From assembly GCA_021789715.1 (NCBI GenBank), contig JAJYJE010000007.1, positions 1 through 13,152 on the forward strand: a DNA stretch of 13,152 nucleotides, in the 5' to 3' direction. A model generated the notes under the pieces. It saw nothing but the letters and a program-made list of their open reading frames with translations, was not told the origin of the DNA and did no database searches. This document shows, one piece after another, positions 1 through 5,871 of this stretch (position 1 is the stretch's first letter; every line of letters starts with the position of its first letter). Both the position numbers and the translations under genes were made by a program. This DNA comes from a bacterium. GTDB lineage: Bacteria > Patescibacteriota > Doudnabacteria > UBA920.

Positions 1-696
1 TATCCACGCGGAATAAGTGAAGGAATTTAAATCTTGCAAGGTCGTGCCGCTGGCAACCAAATAATTGGAGCCGCTGAATCCCGCGGCAACGCCGTCAACC
101 TGCCCCACTCCGGCTGATAGACTGCCGGCTGCGGTCATCGAGGCATTATTTGAGGTCGAATCTCCAACATTTAAACTACTGCCATTGCCAAAATGCCAAA
201 CGCCCCTAAAATTACTGTCCCAAACTGATACGGAAAAACCCTGAGGCTCGGTAATGGCGGCATTATCGTAGCACATGTAAAAATTCAGGCCGGCCGAGGG
301 AGACAGCGTTCCGTTATTTACCCACGCCTGGATTTCCCCTGTGGAAGAATTGTAATGTTCGATTTCCCAACCTGTAGACGTGGCGGCACAACCATCCCCG
401 GTGGAAAAAATCAAATCCAAAGGCGTACCACTCGAACTCAAGTTTTGAATGGTACCGCCTGATGATGAAGCGGCCAAATCCGGCAGCGTAGCGGAAACTA
501 AAATGGGAAAATTTGACAAAGACGTGCCGCTGGCGGTACTGACTTTGCCCGAATTGATGACAATGGGCCGCTCGTAAACAAAACCGTTAAAAGAAGCCTG
601 GGAAATTTTAGGCAAGAAAAAAAGACCGGCGCCTAGAAAAACAAAAAAAAGCGGCAACTTGGCGGAAAAAAAAATTCCGTGATTGAATTTAAGCAT
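1..696 (-). CDS. Secreted DUF2341 / LamG-domain surface protein (partial, 3' end missing)
   Basis: The reading frame is open from an ATG at 696 down to position 1 and leaves the window, so 232 N-terminal residues are visible. Residues 1-34 look like a Sec signal peptide: basic start (MLKFNHG), a long hydrophobic stretch (LPLFFVFLGAGLFFLP) and a likely signal peptidase I site after SQA. Residues about 40-155 match the DUF2341 pattern (SLSNFPILVSATLPDL, then GWEIEHYNSSTGEIQAWV and a LNFYMCYDNA strand). From about 165 a concanavalin A-like LamG domain begins (RGVWHFGNG, VGDSTSNNAS, FTYSAWI). DUF2341 followed by LamG is common in large extracellular proteins, often adhesins or glycan binders; the ligand cannot be inferred. 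No clear Shine-Dalgarno site precedes the ATG. The gene lies 71 bp downstream of tgt in the same direction and could share its transcript. Confidence 0.85.
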   Translation of the reverse strand, partial: MLKFNHGIFFSAKLPLFFVFLGAGLFFLPKISQASFNGFVYERPIVINSGKVSTASGTSLSNFPILVSATLPDLAASSSGGTIQNLSSSGTPLDLIFSTGDGCAATSTGWEIEHYNSSTGEIQAWVNNGTLSPSAGLNFYMCYDNAAITEPQGFSVSVWDSNFRGVWHFGNGSSLNVGDSTSNNASMTAAGSLSAGVGQVDGVAAGFSGSNYLVASGTTLQDLNSFTYSAWI

Positions 697-767
697 GTTT
701 TTTGCGTTATTTAAATACGCCGCGCTTCCACCTCTGGATGCCGCGCGCAAACATAATTTTAAGCGGT

Positions 768-1955
768 TTAGTCTTTGTTGTCGTTAACGGAGTAATCCTG
801 ATAATATTTTACCATATCGCCAAAATAATCGTAAGCTATGGCGGTGCGGATTTTTTGCATTAAGTTGAGATAAAAACGCAGGTTATGCATGGTGGCCAGG
901 CGTATGGCCAGCGGCTCGCCGCTGGCGAACAAGTGGCGAAGATAAGATCTGGTATGGTGGAGGCATAAGTAACAATCACAAGTGTTGTCAACGGGAGTAA
1001 AATCTTCCTTGTATTTCTCCAGGCGGATGTCCATGGTCTTGTAACCGTCAACCTGACCCTTGCCGCTTACATTATTTGTTTTGCCGTTGATATATAACCG
1101 CCCGTGTCTTGCTTCTCTTGTCGGAATCACGCAGTCAAACGTATCACAGCCGCGCGCTACGGCTTGGATTATATCATACGGCGTGCCCACGCCGAGCAGA
1201 TGTTTGGGCGCGGCTTCCGGCAAATGCGGGATCGTCGCCTCCACCGCCTTCATCATTTCTTCATGCGGCTCCCCGACCGCCACGCCGCCGATGGCGAACG
1301 CTTCGAATCCCAAGCCGGCCATATCTTTGGCGCTCCGCTCCCGCAAATCCGGAAAATTAGCGCCCTGCACTATCCCCCACAATTTTTGCCCCGGGTTTAC
1401 CGGGTCGCCATGCTGAAGTATGTTCAAAAACTCTTTTTGCGCCCGCTCCGCCCAACGCCTGGTCTGCCCGATGGACTGCTTGGAGCGCTCGTATTCAAAC
1501 GGAAAGCCGGGGAAATCGTCCAAAATTAACGCGATATCGCTGCCTAAATTAGCCTGGATTTGCACCGACTTTTCCGGTGAAAGTATTTCCTGCTTGCCGT
1601 CGAGGTCAAACTGGAACAGTACGCCGGCCTCCATGACTTTTCTCATCTTGGCCAAAGAAAAAACCTGAAAGCCGCCGCTATCGGTAAAAATCGGGCCGCT
1701 CCAATTCATAAACTTATGCAGGCCGCCGGCTTTGTAAATAAGCGCGTCTCCCGGCCGCTGCCACAAGTGATAGGTGTTGGCCAAAATAATTTCCGCACCC
1801 CAAAATTTCAGCTCTTCGCTCGTTACCGCCTTGACCGTGCCTTTGGTGCCAATCGGCAAAAAAATCGGCGTATGAACATCGCCGTGCGCCGTATGGATTA
1901 CGCCGGTGCGGGCGCTGGATGATGGGTCTTTTTTGAGAATGTCGAAGTAAGGCAT
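768..1955 (-). CDS. tgt: Queuine/preQ1 tRNA-guanine transglycosylase
   Basis: The enzyme swaps the wobble guanine of GUN-anticodon tRNAs (Asp, Asn, His, Tyr) for the queuosine precursor preQ1, or for queuine. At 395 residues it has the usual bacterial length. The general-acid Asp is D92 in the FTDSGGFQVFSL motif, and the covalent nucleophile is D274 in FDCVIPTREARHG. The substrate-pocket motifs GIVQGA (about 194-199) and GGVAVGE (about 223-229) are present. The C-terminal zinc site is complete: C326, C328 and C331 in CDCYLC, plus H357 in ATMHNLRF. The start is the ATG at 1955; the N-terminal PYFDILKKD matches the family, though no good ribosome binding site is close to it. No queuosine biosynthesis gene (queCDEF, queA, queG) lies in the window, so the precursor may be made elsewhere or salvaged. 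The family assignment is secure; preQ1 versus queuine cannot be decided from this sequence. Confidence 0.97.
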   Translation of the reverse strand: MPYFDILKKDPSSSARTGVIHTAHGDVHTPIFLPIGTKGTVKAVTSEELKFWGAEIILANTYHLWQRPGDALIYKAGGLHKFMNWSGPIFTDSGGFQVFSLAKMRKVMEAGVLFQFDLDGKQEILSPEKSVQIQANLGSDIALILDDFPGFPFEYERSKQSIGQTRRWAERAQKEFLNILQHGDPVNPGQKLWGIVQGANFPDLRERSAKDMAGLGFEAFAIGGVAVGEPHEEMMKAVEATIPHLPEAAPKHLLGVGTPYDIIQAVARGCDTFDCVIPTREARHGRLYINGKTNNVSGKGQVDGYKTMDIRLEKYKEDFTPVDNTCDCYLCLHHTRSYLRHLFASGEPLAIRLATMHNLRFYLNLMQKIRTAIAYDYFGDMVKYYQDYSVNDNKD

Positions 1956-1971
1956 AACTTAGAAAAATATC

Positions 1972-2007
1972 CCCTCCCCTTTTAAAGGGAGGGTTAGGGA
2001 GAGGTTG
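1972..2007. repeat. GGGAGAGGTTG-type hairpin repeat, left side of the DUF559 gene
   Basis: CCCTCCC (1972-1978) pairs with GGGAGGG (1987-1993) around a CTTTTAAA loop and is followed by TTAGGGAGAGGTTG. The terminal GAGAGGTTG (1999-2007) is the exact reverse complement of CAACCTCTC at 2377-2385, so a 9-bp inverted repeat encloses the nuclease gene almost precisely. Read on the minus strand, the repeat can encode the string QPLPNPPFKRGG, a translation signature that I recall from similar dispersed repeats; it is not a gene. It lies between the nuclease stop codon and the tgt start codon. Confidence 0.75.
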
Positions 2008-2009
2008 TG

Positions 2010-2369
2010 TCAAACGCCACAAGCTTTTCTTATCGTATCCAAAACTCCTGGCAGATTACCCCCGACATCTGAATTCCAAAAACGCAAGATTTTATAACCC
2101 CGGCTTTCTGTAAATCGTTGTTTGTTCCGATCCTTGTTTGCGATAGCGGGGGACGGATGCTGGCCGCCGTCTAACTCAATTAGCAGCATCTTTTCCCGGC
2201 AGCCAAAATCCAAAATCCATAAACCAACCTGGACCTGCCGTTTAAACTTTAAATCGTAAAATCTCCCGGCTCGTAAATATTTCCATAGCCGATCTTCCCA
2301 AGGTGTCTGCCGCTTTCGTAAGTTGCGTGCATGGGATAAAAACGGTTCAGGGATTATTCGCTTGACCAT
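2010..2369 (-). CDS. DUF559 family Vsr-like endonuclease
   Basis: This 119-residue protein has the single-domain layout of DUF559, a PD-(D/E)XK nuclease group related to very-short-patch-repair endonucleases. Visible marks are the N-terminal TPWEDRLWKYLR helix (E25), the LKFKRQVQVGLWILDF strand pair with D54, the core IELDGGQH (E65, D67, H71), the K84/R85 region and the C-terminal KILRFWNSDV strand. D54, E65 and D67 fit the expected metal-binding acidic set. The gene is enclosed by a 9-bp inverted repeat (1999-2007 and 2377-2385), with hairpins on both sides, and it sits alone between tgt and an unrelated gene. Stand-alone DUF559 genes often occur as scattered, mobile-looking units, so a selfish or repeat-associated role is plausible. 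Cleavage specificity is unknown. It ends in TGA, which supports standard code use. Confidence 0.85.
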   Translation of the reverse strand: MVKRIIPEPFLSHARNLRKRQTPWEDRLWKYLRAGRFYDLKFKRQVQVGLWILDFGCREKMLLIELDGGQHPSPAIANKDRNKQRFTESRGYKILRFWNSDVGGNLPGVLDTIRKACGV

Positions 2370-2376
2370 GAAGTTG

Positions 2377-2454
2377 CAACCTCTCTGTCACCGAAAGCTA
2401 AGTTAACACTTTTGACTTTCGGTGACACCTCTCCTTAAAAGGAGAGAAAGGTTG
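2377..2454. repeat. Compound hairpin repeat, right side of the DUF559 gene
   Basis: Three nested or adjacent elements lie just upstream of the nuclease start. CAACCTCTC (2377-2385) pairs with GAGAG at 2442-2446 and GGTTG at 2450-2454, or with the left-flank GAGAGGTTG. TGTCACCGAAAG (2386-2397) and CTTTCGGTGACA (2416-2427) form a perfect 12-bp stem, and its loop holds a further AAGT/ACTT pairing (2400-2403 and 2408-2411). CTCTCCTT/AAGGAGAG (2429-2436 and 2439-2446) form an 8-bp stem with an AA loop. The CTCTCCTT/AAGGAGAG arms recur in the palindrome at 12512-12527. The hairpins may be terminal structures of a mobile unit, a terminator, or an RNA element upstream of the nuclease. Confidence 0.7.
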
Positions 2455-2468
2455 TTCTCAGTATACCA

Positions 2469-2498
2469 AAACAGCGCCCCGCGGTCGAGGCGCTGTTT
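2469..2498 (-). terminator. Rho-independent terminator after the 124-residue hypothetical gene
   Basis: AAACAGCGCC (2469-2478) and GGCGCTGTTT (2489-2498) form a perfect 10-bp stem with a 10-nt loop, directly downstream of the stop codon at 2505. On the minus strand the stem ends in a short run of four T residues. On the plus strand it is followed by TTTAAATTTTT, so it may stop transcription in both directions. Confidence 0.75.
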
Positions 2499-2504
2499 AA
2501 ATTT

Positions 2505-2879
2505 TTAGTTAGGAAAAAGTTTATTTACTTGTTCATATCGGCTATCCCGACTTTTATCTTCCAGACGTACCCTGATCATTGAGATCATCTCAGGAGGCCA
2601 GGAAAGTGGCACGCCGAACGTCTTTAGCTTCTGTCTTGCGGCGGCTGCATTTTCAGGAGTGCCAATTTCAGCAATATTTAATGCCTCCATCATTCTTTCC
2701 CTCATGCTAGGATTTAGCTGGCCATAAGTAGCGGCTACTGATTCAATTTGCGACTGGATGGCTTCTTGCGCTGTTGGGCCTTGTTCGAATTGCGGGGACT
2801 TAGGCAAGTCTTGATACGCGCCGGCGTCCCTGGCAAGACTTCTGGCTTGCCGCTGTTCCGAACTCGATGATCGTGACAT
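2505..2879 (-). CDS. Hypothetical protein, 124 residues
   Basis: I do not recognise this protein. It is soluble, with no signal peptide or membrane segment. Residues 1-40 are polar and probably disordered, rich in Ser, Arg and Gln (SRSSSSEQRQARS). Residues about 40-120 look mostly helical: AIQSQIESVAATYGQL, PSMRERMMEALNIAEI, PENAAAARQKLKTF and PPEMISMIRVRLED. There are no cysteines or obvious catalytic motifs. It is a genuine single-gene unit: a near-consensus promoter with an extended -10 lies at 2920-2948, and a strong stem-loop terminator follows at 2469-2498. No Shine-Dalgarno site is visible before the ATG; the leader there is A-rich. A small regulatory or adaptor protein is possible, but nothing in the sequence shows this. 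Confidence 0.8.
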   Translation of the reverse strand: MSRSSSSEQRQARSLARDAGAYQDLPKSPQFEQGPTAQEAIQSQIESVAATYGQLNPSMRERMMEALNIAEIGTPENAAAARQKLKTFGVPLSWPPEMISMIRVRLEDKSRDSRYEQVNKLFPN

Positions 2880-2919
2880 ATTTTTATTTTTGTTTCGTTA
2901 ATTTAATTAATCTACAACT

Positions 2920-2948
2920 ATTATAGCATAAATTATGGTTTCTGTCCA
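2920..2948 (-). promoter_or_regulatory. Sigma70-type promoter with extended -10 for the 124-residue gene
   Basis: On the minus strand TGGACA (2948-2943) and TATAAT (2925-2920) are separated by exactly 17 bp. The -10 box is preceded by TGC, giving the extended form TGCTATAAT. The start of transcription is expected near 2913, about 33 nt before the ATG at 2879. The -35 box lies a few bases past the T-tract of the pnp terminator. Confidence 0.8.
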
Positions 2949-2949
2949 T

Positions 2950-2982
2950 AAAAAATCCGCTCCCGTGATTGGAAGCGGATTT
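2950..2982 (-). terminator. Rho-independent terminator of pnp
   Basis: AAATCCGCT (2953-2961) pairs with AGCGGATTT (2974-2982), and the stem extends inward by CC/GG with one mismatch. On the minus strand the stem is followed by a run of six T residues (2955-2950). It begins 7 bp after the pnp stop codon at 2990. Confidence 0.85.
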
Positions 2983-2989
2983 GAATTTA

Positions 2990-5257
2990 TTAACTGTCAA
3001 AATTCCTTCGTGGCGGCCGGCCGTTGCCGTTGCCGCGATGGTTGCCAAATCCGCCGCGATGGTTATTGCGCGGACGGTAGTCATCGTAACCGCGATCGCT
3101 GGCTGCCACCTGTTCCGGAGTCGGCTGGGGAGCGAACGGCTTATGAGTCAGGTTAATCCTTCCCTGCTCGTCTATCTCCGTAACCTGAACTTTCATGGCA
3201 TCGCCGATCTTGCAAACGTCTTCCACGCGGCCGACGCGGTAATTGGCGAGCTGCGAAATATGCACCAGGCCTTCCTTGCCCGGCAGGACTTCCACGAACG
3301 CGCCGAAATCCATTATGCGGGTAACCTTGCCTTCGTAAACCTCGCCCGGTTCCACTTCCTTAACAATATTCTGAATCCACTCCACGGCCTTTTTGGCGGA
3401 CTCCGCGTCAGTGGATGTGACCATCACCAAGCCGCTGTCTTCAATGTCAATTTTCACGCCGGGACAGTTGGCGATAATTTCATTGATGGTCTTGCCGCCG
3501 CTGCCGATAACTTCGCGGATCTTATCCGGCTTAATCATAAAGCTGGTGATGCGCGGCGCGTACGGCGACAAGTCCGGCCGCGGAGCGGCAATAGCTTCCT
3601 TCATTTTGCTCAAAATATGGATACGTGCCGGCTTGGCCTGCTGCAAAGCGGCGGCCAAAATATCGGCCGACAAGCCCTTAAGTTTCATATCCAGCTGCAA
3701 AGCCGTAACGCCGGTTTCATTGCCTGTAACCTTAAAATCCATATGTCCGTTAAAATCCTCAATACCCGCTATGTCGGTCAATACTTTAAAACGCTCGGGG
3801 TTCTCCTCATCCATAACCAAACCCATAGCGCAGCCGCCGATAATCTCCCGGATCGGCACGCCCGCGTCCATAAGCGCCAGCGTGCTGCCGCAAGTGCTTG
3901 CCATGGAAGTGGAGCCGTTGCTGGACATAATCTCGCTGACCAAGCGCATGGTATACGGAAACTCCTCCTGCGGCGGCAACACCACCTCCACCGCGCGCTC
4001 CGCTAAAGCTCCGTGGCCGATTTCACGCCGGCCCGGCCCGCGGACGGGCGCAACTTCCCCAACGGAATAGCCCGGCATATTATAATGATGGATGTAGCGC
4101 TTGGCGCGTCCTTCGGTCGGATCTTCCATGCCGTCGAGCATTTGTTCGTCGCCTTTACTGCCCAATGTTACGGTAGTTAGCGCTTGGGTTTCGCCGCGAG
4201 TGAATAACGCGCTGCCATGGGTACGCGGTAAAACGCCCACCTCGCAGGTAATAGGACGGGTTTCGGTAAGCTTCCGGCCGTCAACGCGGCGTTCATGTTC
4301 CAAAATCTGTTTCTGCTGGAACTTCTTTAAAACTTTATCCACGGCTTTATAGGCATCCTTTTCCACATCCGCCCATTCTGCGCCGGCAGGCGGATCGCCG
4401 AGCGCCGCTTTTACCGCGGCAACGGTTTCCGTAGTCAATCGCTCAATATTCTGCTCGCGCAGCTCCTTGCCTGTAACATAAACAGCTGCCTCAATTTTGT
4501 CGGCAGTCAGTAATTCTTTAACCTTATCGGCAACCGCCTGGCGCGGCAGGACAATTATAGGTTGCGCCTTGTCTTTGCCGATCTGTTTGCGGAATTCATG
4601 CTGGATATCGCAAAGCTGGCCCAAAAAAGGCTGGGCGAATTTAATTCCTTCGACTATTTCCTCTTCCGCTACGAGCTTGGCGCCCATTTCCACCATCATA
4701 ATGTGATCGCGCGTTCCGCAAACCACAAGATCCATAGCGGACTGATCCTGCTGTTCACGCGTGGGGTTAACAACGTACTGGCCGTTAACTTTTCCCACAC
4801 GCACGCCGGCAACCGGTCCGTCAAAAGGTACTTTACTGATGTGGAGCGCCATTGAAGCGGCGGTAACCGCCAAAATATCCGGTTCGTTCACGCCATCGAC
4901 GGATAACACCGTGGAAATGATTTGCACGTCATTTCGCATACCGTCCGGGAATAGCGGCCGCAGAGTGCGGTCCACGACCCGACCCTTCAATATGGCTTCG
5001 TCGGTAGCGCGGCCTTCGCGCTTGACCCAGCGGCTGCCCTTAATTTTCCCCGCGGCGTAAAGCCGTTCTTCGTAATCCACAAGTAGCGGGAAAAAATCAA
5101 TTCCTTCCCGGGCCTCCTTGCTCATTACGGCCGTCGCCAAAACCACCGTATCCCCTAATCGGGCGACTACGGCGCCGTCGGCCTGGCCGGCCAGTTTGCC
5201 TGTTTCAAAACTGAAATCTCCCTCGCCTATGCTGACACTAATCTTTTTAGCTTCCAT
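2990..5257 (-). CDS. pnp: Polyribonucleotide nucleotidyltransferase (PNPase)
   Basis: This is the phosphorolytic 3'-5' exoribonuclease of mRNA decay, normally a homotrimer. The 755 residues hold the full domain set: RNase PH-like 1 (about 10-145), helical linker (about 200-310), RNase PH-like 2 (about 320-550), KH (about 567-625, with GSGG at 585-588) and S1 (about 636-706, with IMDFGAFVEVLPGKEGLVHIS). The second PH domain has the catalytic marks GRREIGHGALAERA (409-422), SSNGSTSMASTCG (445-457), and D501 and D507 in IEDFNGHMDF. The tail from about 707 is low-complexity and rich in Arg, Gly and Asn (NNHRGGFGNHRGNGNGRPPRR), suggesting RNA or partner binding. AAAGGA lies 7 nt before the ATG at 5257, a good ribosome binding site and one of few in this window. 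A structured 120-bp leader separates it from the upstream receiver gene. rpsO, its usual neighbour, is about 7.7 kb upstream. Confidence 0.98.
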   Translation of the reverse strand: MEAKKISVSIGEGDFSFETGKLAGQADGAVVARLGDTVVLATAVMSKEAREGIDFFPLLVDYEERLYAAGKIKGSRWVKREGRATDEAILKGRVVDRTLRPLFPDGMRNDVQIISTVLSVDGVNEPDILAVTAASMALHISKVPFDGPVAGVRVGKVNGQYVVNPTREQQDQSAMDLVVCGTRDHIMMVEMGAKLVAEEEIVEGIKFAQPFLGQLCDIQHEFRKQIGKDKAQPIIVLPRQAVADKVKELLTADKIEAAVYVTGKELREQNIERLTTETVAAVKAALGDPPAGAEWADVEKDAYKAVDKVLKKFQQKQILEHERRVDGRKLTETRPITCEVGVLPRTHGSALFTRGETQALTTVTLGSKGDEQMLDGMEDPTEGRAKRYIHHYNMPGYSVGEVAPVRGPGRREIGHGALAERAVEVVLPPQEEFPYTMRLVSEIMSSNGSTSMASTCGSTLALMDAGVPIREIIGGCAMGLVMDEENPERFKVLTDIAGIEDFNGHMDFKVTGNETGVTALQLDMKLKGLSADILAAALQQAKPARIHILSKMKEAIAAPRPDLSPYAPRITSFMIKPDKIREVIGSGGKTINEIIANCPGVKIDIEDSGLVMVTSTDAESAKKAVEWIQNIVKEVEPGEVYEGKVTRIMDFGAFVEVLPGKEGLVHISQLANYRVGRVEDVCKIGDAMKVQVTEIDEQGRINLTHKPFAPQPTPEQVAASDRGYDDYRPRNNHRGGFGNHRGNGNGRPPRRNFDS

Positions 5258-5260
5258 GAA

Positions 5261-5366
5261 GCATTCCTTTTGGCTTAAAGAATGCCTTACGCGTTGACGA
5301 GGACTTTAAACGGTGCCTAAAATCTTGAGGCATCTAAATCCTTCGCTATACCCGTAAGCCATTCTT
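5261..5366 (-). promoter_or_regulatory. pnp: pnp leader with two mutually exclusive hairpins, one masking the Shine-Dalgarno site
   Basis: In the transcript, AAGAAUGGCUUACG (5366-5353) can pair with CGUAAGGCAUUCUU (5291-5278): 13 of 14 positions match, closing a long hairpin with an inner UGCCU/AGGCA stem (5332-5328 and 5318-5314). The same downstream arm contains GCAUUC (5285-5280). That can instead pair with GAAUGC (5266-5261), which overlaps the end of the AAAGGA ribosome binding site (5270-5265). The two pairings share bases and cannot form together. The layout recalls the RNase III-cleaved stem in the E. coli pnp leader, whose processing lets PNPase repress its own synthesis. The pairings are seen in the sequence; the regulation is inferred. 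Confidence 0.6.
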
Positions 5367-5377
5367 AAACCTTAATT

Positions 5378-5782
5378 TTAAGGCTGAATTTTAGCCTGGC
5401 GCCTAGCCAGGACTTCTTTAATTTTACCTAAAATCTCATCCGGTGTAAAGTAGGCTTTCACCAAATATTCATCGACGTTATATGACTTTACCCGCAGTAT
5501 GTCGTTACTGCTCCAAATGTTGCTTAACACGATAATCGGCACGTTCGCGATCTGGGGATCGGGATTCTTTCGCAGCGCTTCCAAAACCGCGAAACCGTCC
5601 ATTTCCGGCATCATTAAATCGAGCATTACCAGATCCGGTTTCTCCCTTTCGATAACGGCGAGCCCTTCCTTGCCGTCCTGGGCGTCATGAACTGTAAAAC
5701 CGGCGGACGATAGCTTTCTAACGCTTATTTCCCGCATGGCATTGTCATCTTCCACAACAATGACTTTTGTTTGTTTTGGCAT
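5378..5782 (-). CDS. Single-domain response regulator (CheY-like receiver)
   Basis: This stand-alone receiver domain accepts phosphate from a histidine kinase and has no output domain, so it must act by protein contact or as a phosphorelay step. Numbered from the upstream ATG at 5788, the acidic pocket is E13/D14/D15 (VVEDD), the phosphoacceptor is D57 (VMLDLMMPEMDG), the switch Ser is S89 (IIVLSN) and the conserved Lys is K111 (YLVKAYFTPDEI). Subtract 2 for the start chosen here. The second ATG (5782) is preferred because AGAAAGGA lies 5 nt before it, whereas that site overlaps the first ATG. The gene shares a short divergent promoter region with the plus-strand dehydrogenase operon and lies 120 bp upstream of pnp. 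A membrane histidine kinase on the other strand (10848-12521) is a possible partner. Confidence 0.92.
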   Translation of the reverse strand: MPKQTKVIVVEDDNAMREISVRKLSSAGFTVHDAQDGKEGLAVIEREKPDLVMLDLMMPEMDGFAVLEALRKNPDPQIANVPIIVLSNIWSSNDILRVKSYNVDEYLVKAYFTPDEILGKIKEVLARRQAKIQP

Positions 5783-5800
5783 AGTCATCCTTTCTACCCT

Positions 5801-5829
5801 ATTTTAGCACGAGTTATTAATTTTAGAAA
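5801..5829 (-). promoter_or_regulatory. Probable promoter of the response regulator
   Basis: On the minus strand TGCTAAAAT (5809-5801) gives an extended -10 with TAAAAT at 5806-5801. A weak -35 (TTTCTA, 5829-5824) lies 17 bp upstream. It overlaps the divergent promoter of the dehydrogenase operon, so the two could compete. Confidence 0.5.
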
Positions 5830-5842
5830 AGTGTGATATAAT
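5814..5842 (+). promoter_or_regulatory. Probable promoter of the dehydrogenase-ANL-ThiF-nitroreductase run
   Basis: TATAAT (5837-5842) is preceded by TG with one base between, giving TGATATAAT, an extended -10. The -35 position 17 bp upstream (TTATTA, 5814-5819) is poor. The transcript should begin near 5849, leaving a leader of only about 23 nt without a Shine-Dalgarno site before the ATGATG start. Confidence 0.6.
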
Positions 5843-5871
5843 AACACCATAAATATAGCGCCTTCAGGCCG

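Noticed and set aside
697..767. Possible terminator or small RNA between tgt and the DUF2341 gene
   Set aside because: The gap has a direct GCCGCGC repeat but no stem followed by a T-run. I see nothing I can support.
1714..2022. A minus-strand frame starting MWRLTQPLPNPPFKRGG
   Set aside because: Its first residues are the translation of the hairpin repeat and the rest is out of frame within tgt.
2969..4006. A 345-residue plus-strand frame opposite pnp
   Set aside because: It is antisense to strongly conserved PNPase domains, has biased His/Asn/Arg-rich composition without any domain, and has no promoter or ribosome binding site.
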